Shown here: piece by piece, positions 41,102-48,755 of the stretch | Numbering within the stretch: the first letter of the stretch is position 1 | Layout: each line of letters opens with the position of its first letter | DNA from: Actinotalea subterranea | GTDB lineage: Bacteria; Actinomycetota; Actinomycetes; Actinomycetales; Cellulomonadaceae | Assembly (NCBI RefSeq): GCF_008364845.1 | Contig: NZ_VTTP01000015.1 | Location: 1-49,376 of the forward strand | Length of the DNA stretch: 49,376 nucleotides | Direction of reading: 5' to 3' | Made by a program: the position numbers and the translations under genes | The notes under the pieces: model-generated | Told to the model about the DNA's origin: nothing | Database searches by the model: none | The model's input: only the letters and a program-made list of their open reading frames with translations

Positions 41102-41761
41102 TCAGGTGCTGGCCGAGGGGGCGGGGGGGCCTTGCGTCGGCGGGCACAGGCGCGCGACGACGACGTGGAGGCGCTCGGCGAGGTCCGCGACGTCGAGCTC
41201 ACCGTTGGACACCGCCTCGAGCATGAGGCCGTCCACGAGGCACGCCACGATCTGGGTCACCTGGTCGCGTGGGATCGCCGGGTCGCTGGGCGGCAGCACC
41301 TTGTCCACGAGGTCGCCGATCATCGTCGACCACGCGCGGGTCACCGGCCGCAGCGCGTCCGTCCGCGTCGCCTCCATGAACATCTCGAAGAGCGCGAGGT
41401 CGTACAGCGGGTCGGCCGTCGTCTTGTCGAAGAACATCTCGGTCAGCAGCGCGACCGACCGGTCGACGTCCAGCTCGCCCTCGACGGCGTCGACGATCGC
41501 CGTGAGCCGCTCGGTCTCCGCGGCCCGCGCATGGCCCATCGTCTGGAGCAGCAGGTCGTCACGGTCCGTGAAGTAGTACGTCGTGGACCCGAGGGGCACC
41601 TTCGCCGCCTCGGCCACGGCCCGGTGCGTGACCCCGACGGAGCCGCCGGTGCCGAACACCCGCACCGCGGCGTCGAGGATCTGCTCCCGCTTGCGCTGAC
41701 CGCTCGACGTGATCGCGCGTTCGCGTGGCTTGCGCGCGGCCGGCTGCTGAGGCCCGGGCAT
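41102..41761 (-). CDS. TetR-family regulator next to the agmatine operon
   Basis: A 219-residue TetR protein: helix-turn-helix in the segment VGVTHRAVAEAAKVPLGSTTYYF (about residues 38-62) and a C-terminal domain of the BetI-like TetR_C_6 kind. An Arg/Lys-rich lead (AARKPRERAITSSGQRKREQ) precedes it. The ATG at 41761 has AGGAGCACC upstream. It is the nearest regulator to the agmatine genes on the same strand, and two TetR-like operators precede those genes. In Pseudomonas aeruginosa the agmatine regulator AguR is also of the TetR family; control of this operon is therefore likely but not proven. Confidence 0.85.
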   Translation of the reverse strand: MPGPQQPAARKPRERAITSSGQRKREQILDAAVRVFGTGGSVGVTHRAVAEAAKVPLGSTTYYFTDRDDLLLQTMGHARAAETERLTAIVDAVEGELDVDRSVALLTEMFFDKTTADPLYDLALFEMFMEATRTDALRPVTRAWSTMIGDLVDKVLPPSDPAIPRDQVTQIVACLVDGLMLEAVSNGELDVADLAERLHVVVARLCPPTQGPPAPSAST

Positions 41762-41882
41762 GGTGCTCCTCTCGCCCGACGACCGGGCGTCACGCTCCTC
41801 GTGCGGCGCCGGGGTCAGGCCGTCGACGCGCGGGGCCCGCACGTCCGTCGGCGCCCCCGCCGCACGCTACCGGCACCCGGGC

Positions 41883-41924
41883 TTGACCTGCGTCAAGGAC
41901 TGCCGACCTCCTCCGCCCTAGCGT
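41883..41924 (+). promoter_or_regulatory. FNR-type box and class II promoter
   Basis: TTGACCTGCGTCAA (41883-41896) is a perfect TTGAC-N4-GTCAA dyad. A -10-like TAGCGT follows at 41919-41924. With a start at 41931 the dyad centre is at -41.5, the standard position for FNR/CRP class II activation. A Crp/Fnr gene lies 1.1 kb downstream. Confidence 0.7.
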
Positions 41925-41964
41925 CGGGTCCACCGAGATCGACCGAGGCCAGGGAGAGAACCCC

Positions 41965-42591
41965 ATGCTCATCAACCGCATCGTCACCGCGATCGCCGCG
42001 CTCCGTCCCGCGGTGGTGCAGGCTCACTGCGACACCGCCGAAGGTCCGGCCGTCGCCGCCGGGCACCGCGCCCTGGAGACGGGCAACATCAACCACGCCC
42101 TCGCGTGGGTCCCCGCCGACGGCGAGGCCGAGGTGCGCGAGGTCTTCACGAGCGCCCTGCGGGTCCGCGGGCTCGGCGCCGAGGCCGCACACCTGGCCGA
42201 CCGCCTGTTCCTCGAGACCCTGGTCCGCGTCCACCGGGCCGGCGAAGGTGTGGGCTTCACCGGGATCCAGCCCGCGGGAGCCCACGTCGAGCCCGTCGTG
42301 CGGGCCGCCGACGAGGCCATCGCACGCGGGTCGGACGACGACCTCCTGCCCCTCGTCCCGCAGGAGCGCCGCGCGGAGCTCGACCGTCGCTTCCGGGCGG
42401 CGCTCGCGCTCCAGGACTTCGACGTGGACGACGTCGTGGCGGGCCGTCGCTACCTCGCGGCGTACGTCGACTTCTTCACGTACGCGGAGGGGGAGGAGCA
42501 CGACCACCACGGCTCGGACGGTCACGCGCACGGCGTCGCCCACCCCGATGCGGTCCACGCCCACGACCATGACCTGAGCCACGCCCGCTAG
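41965..42591 (+). CDS. DUF6448-like protein with a His-Cys-Asp hook and His-rich tail
   Basis: A 208-residue protein. A 20-residue leader ends ...PAVVQA and is followed by HCDTAEGPAV (residues 21-30), then a helical domain with RALETGNINHALAWV and RVHRAGEGVGFTGIQPAG, which I recognise as the DUF6448 pattern. The last 30 residues hold about ten His (for example HDHHGSDGHAHG) and are a likely metal-binding tail. The HCD after a short leader recalls Ni-superoxide dismutase, whose mature chain starts HCDLPCG; here the second Cys ligand is replaced by Glu26. RBS AGGGAGAG. It is 7 bp upstream of an S26 protease gene. Function is not established. Confidence 0.8.
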   Translation: MLINRIVTAIAALRPAVVQAHCDTAEGPAVAAGHRALETGNINHALAWVPADGEAEVREVFTSALRVRGLGAEAAHLADRLFLETLVRVHRAGEGVGFTGIQPAGAHVEPVVRAADEAIARGSDDDLLPLVPQERRAELDRRFRAALALQDFDVDDVVAGRRYLAAYVDFFTYAEGEEHDHHGSDGHAHGVAHPDAVHAHDHDLSHAR

Positions 42592-42598
42592 GCGCGTC

Positions 42599-43054
42599 AT
42601 GCTCCGTGTCGTCAAGGTTGCCGGCGAGTCGATGGCGCCGACCTACCGCCCGTCCGACCTGCTGCTCACGCGGCGGGCCGGACGTGCGGGTGCCCATGTG
42701 CGACGGGGTGACGTCGTGGTGGTGCGCCACCTCGGGGTGCGGATCGTCAAGCGGGTCGTCGGCCTGCCGGGAGACGTGGTCGAGCTCGAGGCCGGTCGCC
42801 TGCTCGTCGACGGGGACCCTCTCGACGGACGGCGTCGTCTCCCGGGTGCGTACACGCAGACGTGGCGCGTGCCCGCGGGGAGCTGCTTCGTCGTGGGTGA
42901 CAACCGCGCGGCGTCGACGGACTCGCGTGTGTGGGCCGTCCCCTACGTCCAGGTCACGGACGTGGAGGCGGTCGTCGCAGGACGGCTGTGGCCGGGTCGA
43001 GCGGGCCGGCTCACGCGTCGTCGGCGAGCCGCTGGAGCCGGTCGGTCTGCGTGA
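42599..43054 (+). CDS. S26 peptidase-like protein resembling Ni-SOD maturation protease SodX
   Basis: A 151-residue serine protease of the signal peptidase fold. The nucleophile is Ser11 in VAGESMAPTY, the general base Lys51 in RIVKRVVGLPGD, and the box VVGDNRAASTDSR (about 98-110) is present. There is no membrane anchor, unlike true signal peptidase I, and the small soluble form is that of SodX, which trims the Ni-SOD leader. It follows the HCD-hook gene by 7 bp, a probable operon. It overlaps the convergent crp-like gene by 44 bp at the 3' ends. A role in cutting the neighbour's leader is inferred. Confidence 0.8.
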   Translation: MLRVVKVAGESMAPTYRPSDLLLTRRAGRAGAHVRRGDVVVVRHLGVRIVKRVVGLPGDVVELEAGRLLVDGDPLDGRRRLPGAYTQTWRVPAGSCFVVGDNRAASTDSRVWAVPYVQVTDVEAVVAGRLWPGRAGRLTRRRRAAGAGRSA

Positions 43055-43688
43055 TCGTGACCACCCGTCCGCCGTCGTGTGCGATCACGCCCTGGGCGGC
43101 GAGGCGCGTCAGTGCGCGGCTGAGGCTCTCCGGTGAGGTGTCGAGCAGGGAGGCGATGTCCTTCTTCGCGAGCGGCAGGGTCACGGTGAGGGTGGTCCCG
43201 CTCCAGTCGCCAGGCAGGCCGAGGAGGTAGCCGGCCAGTCGGCTCTCGACATCGCGCGACGTCAGCGCGTCGAGACGGTGCTCGGTGTCGGCGAGCCGCC
43301 CGCTCAGGGCCGCGAGCATCCGCAGCCCGATGTCAGGGTGCGCGCGGATCAGTGCCTCGAGGTCCTCGTGCCGGAACACGCACAGCCGGGACTCCTCGAG
43401 TGCGCTGGCGTAGTCGTCGGGCCGCCCGCCGGTGAACACCGACGTCTCACCGGTGAAGTCGCCGGGTCCGAGCACCCGGACGATGCGCTCGGACCCGTCC
43501 GGGGAGAGCCGGTACACCTTGAGGCGCCCGGTGTGCAGCACCATGAGCTGCGACCGCTCGTCGTCGGCCCCGTACGCGCGGTCCCCCGGCGCGAGGTGCG
43601 TGGGGCGCGCCAGACCGGCGACCCGCTGCTGGTCATCGGCCGAGAGGTGCGCGAAGACCGGGACGCGCGCGACGCAGGTGTCTGCCAT
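43011..43688 (-). CDS. Crp/Fnr-family transcriptional regulator
   Basis: A 225-residue regulator. The N-terminal cyclic-nucleotide-binding-type beta-roll (about residues 10-125) starts CVARVPVFAHLSADDQQRVAGL, a form seen in Fnr-like proteins of Gram-positive bacteria. A dimer helix and a C-terminal HTH_Crp (KKDIASLLDTSPESLSRALTRL) follow. Only Cys5 lies near the N-terminus, so it lacks the four-Cys set of E. coli FNR. The ATG at 43688 is 6 nt after TAGGCT (leaderless). A TTGAC-N4-GTCAA box ahead of the nearby HCD-hook gene fits the DNA specificity of this group. Confidence 0.88.
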   Translation of the reverse strand: MADTCVARVPVFAHLSADDQQRVAGLARPTHLAPGDRAYGADDERSQLMVLHTGRLKVYRLSPDGSERIVRVLGPGDFTGETSVFTGGRPDDYASALEESRLCVFRHEDLEALIRAHPDIGLRMLAALSGRLADTEHRLDALTSRDVESRLAGYLLGLPGDWSGTTLTVTLPLAKKDIASLLDTSPESLSRALTRLAAQGVIAHDGGRVVTITQTDRLQRLADDA

Positions 43689-43820
43689 GCCGTCAGCCTA
43701 GGAAGCCTCGTCGTCCGCGCCATGCGCGGCCGCCGGATCACGCGGCTCGACGTCCGGGCACGCGAGGAGGGCACCGCCTGACGTCCTGCGTGAGCACCCG
43801 TTGTGTGCGCCCGTGCCGGG

Positions 43821-44246
43821 TCAGGGGACGGTCGACCACCGACGCATGAGGTACCAGTGGTTGTGCTCGCCGTCGTGGTGGTGGCGGAGCTCGTGGACCG
43901 CGCGGCGGGCCAGGGGCAGCCCACGGCCGGCTGTCGCGAGGTCGTCGGCCGGCAGGTCACCGTCGAGGTCCAGCGGCACGAAGGCGCCGGAGTCGACGAC
44001 GTCGGCCTCCAGGAGGCCCGGCGACACGCGGAGCCGCACGTCGGCGTCGAAGGACTCCCGGCGCTCGGTGTGCTCGATGACGTTCGCGGCGATCTCGACC
44101 ACGGCGGTCTCGAAGAGCAGCCTGTCCTCGTCGGGCACCTCGGGCGCGCGCCGCCACAGGTCGGCGAACGCCGCGTGCAGCCGCTCGAGGCACGCGGGTG
44201 TGACGCAGTGCTCGACGTGCGCACGGGCGCGCAGGTCAGGAGGCAC
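43821..44246 (-). CDS. Anti-sigma factor serine kinase-like ATPase (HATPase_c, RsbW type)
   Basis: A 141-residue GHKL-fold protein. The N-box is EIAANVIEHT (about residues 50-59), the G1 box is VVDSGAFVPLD and the G2-like box is GRGLPLARRAVHELRH. Such kinases bind a sigma factor or another target and phosphorylate a STAS partner. The GTG at 44246 overlaps the STAS gene by 11 bp, so the two are expressed together. No sigma factor gene is in the window. Confidence 0.85.
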   Translation of the reverse strand: MPPDLRARAHVEHCVTPACLERLHAAFADLWRRAPEVPDEDRLLFETAVVEIAANVIEHTERRESFDADVRLRVSPGLLEADVVDSGAFVPLDLDGDLPADDLATAGRGLPLARRAVHELRHHHDGEHNHWYLMRRWSTVP

Positions 44247-44571
44247 CGAGCGCGTCCTCGACGGTCTCGTGGGGCCGCAGCACGCGGTCCATCGTCGTCA
44301 GCTCGAGGACCGTGCGGACCTGCGCGCCGGGTCGGGCGATCCGTAGGTCGCCACCCACGGCCCGCATGCTGCGCAGCCCGCCGACCAGCGCCCCGAGACC
44401 CGACGAGTCCATGAACTCGACGTCGTGGAGGTCGACGACGACGAGCCGCGCACCCCCCGCGCTCGCGGCGTCGACGGCTGTCTGCAGGGCGTTGCCCGCG
44501 ACCATCGTGAGCCGTCCGCTCAGGCTCAGGACGCTCTCGCCGCCGGGCTCCGTACGGGTCCGGACCTCCAT
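44236..44571 (-). CDS. STAS-domain anti-sigma factor antagonist
   Basis: A 111-residue SpoIIAA/RsbV-type protein. The phosphorylatable Ser is in FMDSSGLGALV (about residue 56), preceded by the usual VVVDLHDVE strand. The unphosphorylated form would capture the neighbouring kinase-like protein. It starts 3 bp after the glycosyltransferase stop; its RBS (GGAG) lies within the end of that gene. Confidence 0.9.
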   Translation of the reverse strand: MEVRTRTEPGGESVLSLSGRLTMVAGNALQTAVDAASAGGARLVVVDLHDVEFMDSSGLGALVGGLRSMRAVGGDLRIARPGAQVRTVLELTTMDRVLRPHETVEDALGAS

Positions 44572-44574
44572 GAC

Positions 44575-46590
44575 CTACTCCTTTCCGAGGGTGGCGTGGC
44601 CCCGGTACCGCAACGCCTGGACGAGCACGCTGAGCACGAGGAGGTCGTACGCGACCCAGCCGAGGTTGACGAGCGTGCCCAGCCACGGGGCGTACCCGAG
44701 GGAGAACCGGACGAGCCCGATGATGGCGGCCGCCACGAGCGTCCCCGCGGCGACGAGCTGGGGGAGCACGAGGCGCCAGGCCTGGGGGTCGGCCCGGCGC
44801 ACCTTGGACGTCACCGCGAACGTCAGGGGCCGGCCCCACCACACGTTGGCGGCGGCCGTCACGGTCGCGCGGATCCACACGGGGAAGAGTGCGAGGGCGT
44901 ACTGCTGACCGCGCCACGTGCGCAGCCCGTGCGCGGCGACGAGGAACAGCGCCTGGCTCGCGAGCTGGAACGGCACGAACCGGGCGAAGAAGTCGGCGCT
45001 CCACGCCGTCACCGGGAGGACGCCGAAGCACAGGAAGATAACCGGCGCGGCGAGGTAGACCACTGCCGCGAAGCCCGAGAGGTAGCTCCACATGGTCGCG
45101 AGGTACATGAGGCGCTGACCGGCTGCGAGGCCGCGCATGACCAGCGGGTTCTCCCGCAGCATCACCTGGAGCGTGCCCTGCGCCCAGCGCAGGCGCTGCG
45201 TCAGCATCGTGCCGAGGTCCTCGGGTGCCAGCCCGTGCGCCAGGCGCTCGTGGTGGTAGACCGTGCGCCACCCGAGGGCGTGCAGGCGCATGGCCGTCGA
45301 CATGTCCTCGGTGACCGAGACCGTGGAGATCGGCATGATCGGCTGCGCCTCGTCCGAGCGGTCCACGTCGACCGCGCCCAGCAGCGAGCGCACCGACTCG
45401 ATCGCGCCGAGCGGCGTCCAGTCGCGGGCCGCCAGCCGGTCGAGCGCGGACTCCTCGATGACGAGCTCGTGCGCGTCGTCGTCGGCCGGTCGGGGCAGGG
45501 CGGCGATCGCCTCGAGGTCGGCGCGCATGCGTGCGACGTCGTCCGCGACGAGCGTCGCGGAGATCGTGTCCACCTGCCGCTGGAACCGGTACGTGACGTC
45601 CGCGACGGCCTCGCCGGCGTCGATGCCCCGGGTCGCGTCCCGAACGGCTGCCTGAAGCGCCGTGATCGCCTCCGCCGTGCGGGGGTCGGTGGCCGTCCGC
45701 CGCGCCTTGCCGAGGACGGTGCCCGACGCGCGCAACGCCGAGCGAACGGCCTGCTCCGTCGCGCGCACGTACCCGACGAGCCCGAGCTGCATGAGGGCGT
45801 CCCGTCGCAGGATCGCGTTGGACCCGCAGAAGAACGCGGCGTTCCAGCCGTCCTTGCCCTGCTGGATGGGTCCGTAGAACAGGGGCGCCTGGCTCCCGAG
45901 CGGGTCCGCCTCGGCGACGTTCGTGAAGTACTGGGGGGTCTGGACGAGGGCCACGCGCTCGTCCCGGAAGTGGCCCAGGGTGCGGGTGAGGATCTGCGGC
46001 TCGGGGACCTGGTCCGCGTCGAGCACGAGGACGAAGTCGCCGTGCGTCGCGAACAGCGCGTTGTTGAGGTTGCCCGCCTTCGCGTGCCGCGGTCGGTCCG
46101 CCCACTGCGCGGCTCGGACGATGTACCCGACGCCGAGGGCCTGCGCGGCGGCCCGCATCTCGGGACGTTCGCCGTCGTCGAGCACCCAGGTCGCGTGGGG
46201 GTAGGTGATCTGCGCGGCGGCGCGCGCCGTGGCTGCCACGAGCTCGACCGGCTCGTCGTAGGTCGTGATGAAGACGTCGACGGTCGCGTCCTGCGGCGGG
46301 GGCCCCGGCGCGGGGCGATCCCGTGCCCGCCACATCGTCACGCTGAAGAGCGTCACGTCGATGAAGCTGTACGTCTCGGCCAGGACGAGGGGCACGGCGA
46401 TCCACCACGCCGCCCAGTTCACCGACTCGAGCCACCGCCACACGATGTAGTTGAGGCCGATGGCGACGGTGAGGGTCGCGAGGGCCCGCAGGGCGAGCAG
46501 GCGACCGGTGAGCGTGCCCGCGGGGGAGGGCACGGGTGGCGGCGCCACGGCGCTCCTCCGGCTCCCGGTCCGTGCGTCGTCGGCCCCCAT
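44575..46590 (-). CDS. BcsA-like family 2 glycosyltransferase with a 150-residue insert
   Basis: A 671-residue membrane protein. Two N-terminal helices (residues about 32-85) lead to a GT2 domain: TYDEP (110-114), VLDDG, HAKAGNLNNAL (169-179), the DAD metal motif (191-193), TED (427-429) and QRLRW (465-469). Four or five helices follow. In cellulose/beta-glucan synthases TED comes soon after the CGSNAILRR segment; here about 150 mostly helical residues (270-420) are inserted between them. There is no PilZ domain, so control by c-di-GMP is not expected. The ATG at 46590 is 6 nt after TACCGT (leaderless). It should polymerise a beta-linked glycan across the membrane. Confidence 0.85.
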   Translation of the reverse strand: MGADDARTGSRRSAVAPPPVPSPAGTLTGRLLALRALATLTVAIGLNYIVWRWLESVNWAAWWIAVPLVLAETYSFIDVTLFSVTMWRARDRPAPGPPPQDATVDVFITTYDEPVELVAATARAAAQITYPHATWVLDDGERPEMRAAAQALGVGYIVRAAQWADRPRHAKAGNLNNALFATHGDFVLVLDADQVPEPQILTRTLGHFRDERVALVQTPQYFTNVAEADPLGSQAPLFYGPIQQGKDGWNAAFFCGSNAILRRDALMQLGLVGYVRATEQAVRSALRASGTVLGKARRTATDPRTAEAITALQAAVRDATRGIDAGEAVADVTYRFQRQVDTISATLVADDVARMRADLEAIAALPRPADDDAHELVIEESALDRLAARDWTPLGAIESVRSLLGAVDVDRSDEAQPIMPISTVSVTEDMSTAMRLHALGWRTVYHHERLAHGLAPEDLGTMLTQRLRWAQGTLQVMLRENPLVMRGLAAGQRLMYLATMWSYLSGFAAVVYLAAPVIFLCFGVLPVTAWSADFFARFVPFQLASQALFLVAAHGLRTWRGQQYALALFPVWIRATVTAAANVWWGRPLTFAVTSKVRRADPQAWRLVLPQLVAAGTLVAAAIIGLVRFSLGYAPWLGTLVNLGWVAYDLLVLSVLVQALRYRGHATLGKE

Positions 46591-46696
46591 GGGACGACGG
46601 TACTGGCAGACCTGTGGTCGTGCCCGTGGGACCGGAGGCCCGTCGCGCTCGGGGCGCCGCCCTGCACGCGCCGCCCGGAGGTGCCAGCATCGACGG

Positions 46697-48751
46697 GTGG
46701 ACACGGGGCGAGAGGTGACCGGCCCGGCGCCCCTGCGTCGCGTCGTGCCCGCCGTCCTCGCGTTCGCGACCCTGTACGTCGTCGCCGCCGTCCTCGGGCG
46801 CCGCACGGTGCTGGACGACGGCTCGGTCAGCCTCGTGTGGCCCGCCGCGGGCGTCGCAGCGCTGTGGTTCGTCGCGCGTGGCGCCGCCCGGCCCTGGGCG
46901 GACCTCCTCGCGGTCGGGGGCCTGACCGTCCTGGCGAACGTCGTCACCGGTGGGGGACCCGTCGCGGCGGTGATCTTCGGTGCCGCGGCCGCCTTCCAGG
47001 CCGGGGTGTTCTCGTGGTTCCTGGCCCGGTGGGCGCCGCGGATCATGGCGGGCCGTGGGCGTGTCGGCGTCGAGACGGTCAACGAGCTCTGGGGCTTCAC
47101 GTCCGCCGCGGTCGCCGGCGCCGTCGTCGCCGCCCCCTTGGCGCTCCTGGCCGCGCTCGTCGGCTCGGGCGCCTGGGACTGGGCGATCGCCCTCGTCTGG
47201 GTCGTCCGCAACACCACGAGCGTGCTCGTCGTCGGCACGCTCGGCCTGGCGATCGGCGCCCGCCTCCCGTCCGCGCCACGGACGGACCGGCCGGTGCGTA
47301 CCGGCGCCGTCTCGCTCGTCGCGGTCGCCCAGTACGTCGCCGTGCTCGTGGTCGCACCCGCGCTCTACGCGGCGTGGTTCATCGCCCTGGACCACCTGCC
47401 GCTCGCGTTCCCGCTGATCGCGATCACCGTCTGGGTCGGCACGCAGCTGCGGACCTCGCTCGTCGTCCTGCACGCCACGGGGCTGGGGTTCGCCGCGATC
47501 TGGTTCACGCTGGCGGGTGTGGGGCCCTTCGCGCAGATCGGCGACCCGACCACCCAGGTGGTCGTCGCCCACGTGTACGTCGGCCTGGTCACCGTCATCG
47601 GCCTTGCGCTCGCGGTCGCGCGGGACGAGCGTGCGGCGCTGCTGGAGGACGTCCGAACCGCCCGGGACACGGCCGAGGACCAGGCGACCCTGCTCGCGAC
47701 CATCGTCGACACCATGGCCGAGGGCGTCGTGGTCATCGCCCCCGACGGCGGCGTGGTGCTCCAGAACCCCCGTGCGGTCGAGCTCCTCGGCGGCGTCGCG
47801 AGCCCGACCGGGGCTGTCCGGACCACGGCGTCGTACGGCATGCACCGCCTCGACGGCTCGCCGCTCCCCGAGGAGGAACGCCCCTACCGGCTCGCGCTCG
47901 CGGGCCGGCGCGTGCGCGACCTGGACCTGCTCATCCGTTCCTCGGGTGTGGGCCGCGAACGCATCGTGAGCTTCAACTCGACGCGCCTGCCCGGCCACGC
48001 GGGCGCAGGGGTCGTCACGATGGTGCGTGATGTCACGTCCGAGCGTGAGGAGCTGCACCGCGCCGCGCGCGTCCAGGAGAGCCTGCTGCCGACGGTCCAC
48101 CCGGTGGCCCCGGGGTACGACCTGGCGGCGCGGGTGGTCCCCGTCGGGTCCGTCGGTGGCGACTTCTACGACTGGTTCGGGGTGCCGGGCGGCGTCGTGC
48201 TGACGGTCGCCGACGTCATGGGCAAGGGTCTCGGCGCGGCGATCCTCGCGGCGACGTCGAGGTCGGTCCTGCGCTCGCCGTCGGACCAGGTCGGCGCGGG
48301 CGAGCGCCTCTCCCACGCGGAGCGACGGATGGAGGCCGACCTCCTCGCGGCCGGTGCGTTCGTCACGGTGTTCACGGCGCGACTCGAGCTCGCGAGCGGT
48401 GAGCTCGAGTACTCCGACGCGGGCCACGGGCTGAGCCTGATCGTCCGGGCCGACGGGACGTCGCAGCGGCTCGGCGCCAACGGGCCGCCCCTGGGCCTCG
48501 ACGTCGCAGCAGATCGCGTGGACGGGCTCGCGCGGCTGGATGCCGGCGACACCCTGGTCACCTTCAGTGACGGCATCCTCGACGGTGTGGGCGGCGTGCT
48601 CGAGGGCCTCGCCCTCGTGGAGGGGGCGGTGCGCAGCGGCGCGACCGCGGCGTATGCGGCCGACGCGGTGCTCGACCTCGTCCTCGCCGCCCAGGACCCG
48701 ACCGACGACCTCACCGTCGTGGTGGTGCGCCGGACGGGTGCGGGTGCCTGA
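46697..48751 (+). CDS. MASE1-PAS-SpoIIE phosphatase (PP2C type)
   Basis: A 684-residue sensor phosphatase. About eight N-terminal helices form a MASE1 sensory region (residues 17-308, with SVSLVWPAAGVAALWF). A short coiled coil and a PAS-like domain (about 325-445, DTMAEGVVVIAPDGGVVLQNP) follow, then a SpoIIE phosphatase domain (about 455-684) with the metal-binding Asp residues in GGDFYDWF (487-494), ADVMGKGLG (505-513) and DPTDDLTVVVV near the end. It should dephosphorylate the STAS protein encoded nearby. The GTG at 46697 is 6 nt after CAGCAT; the GTG at 46715 is an alternative start. It is divergent from the glycosyltransferase. Confidence 0.87.
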   Translation: MDTGREVTGPAPLRRVVPAVLAFATLYVVAAVLGRRTVLDDGSVSLVWPAAGVAALWFVARGAARPWADLLAVGGLTVLANVVTGGGPVAAVIFGAAAAFQAGVFSWFLARWAPRIMAGRGRVGVETVNELWGFTSAAVAGAVVAAPLALLAALVGSGAWDWAIALVWVVRNTTSVLVVGTLGLAIGARLPSAPRTDRPVRTGAVSLVAVAQYVAVLVVAPALYAAWFIALDHLPLAFPLIAITVWVGTQLRTSLVVLHATGLGFAAIWFTLAGVGPFAQIGDPTTQVVVAHVYVGLVTVIGLALAVARDERAALLEDVRTARDTAEDQATLLATIVDTMAEGVVVIAPDGGVVLQNPRAVELLGGVASPTGAVRTTASYGMHRLDGSPLPEEERPYRLALAGRRVRDLDLLIRSSGVGRERIVSFNSTRLPGHAGAGVVTMVRDVTSEREELHRAARVQESLLPTVHPVAPGYDLAARVVPVGSVGGDFYDWFGVPGGVVLTVADVMGKGLGAAILAATSRSVLRSPSDQVGAGERLSHAERRMEADLLAAGAFVTVFTARLELASGELEYSDAGHGLSLIVRADGTSQRLGANGPPLGLDVAADRVDGLARLDAGDTLVTFSDGILDGVGGVLEGLALVEGAVRSGATAAYAADAVLDLVLAAQDPTDDLTVVVVRRTGAGA

Positions 48752-48755
48752 CGGT

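Noticed and set aside
37598-42577. A 1659-codon open frame on the plus strand over the agmatine operon.
   Set aside because: It is the antisense shadow of four recognised enzymes and contains no coherent domain.
41965-42591. Calling this gene a nickel superoxide dismutase.
   Set aside because: Only the HCD...G hook resembles Ni-SOD; Cys6 is missing and the rest of the chain follows DUF6448, a different and longer domain.
43349-48427. A 1692-codon open frame on the minus strand across several genes.
   Set aside because: It runs antisense or out of frame to well-supported genes, is Arg/Gly/Pro-rich without domains and arises from the high GC content.
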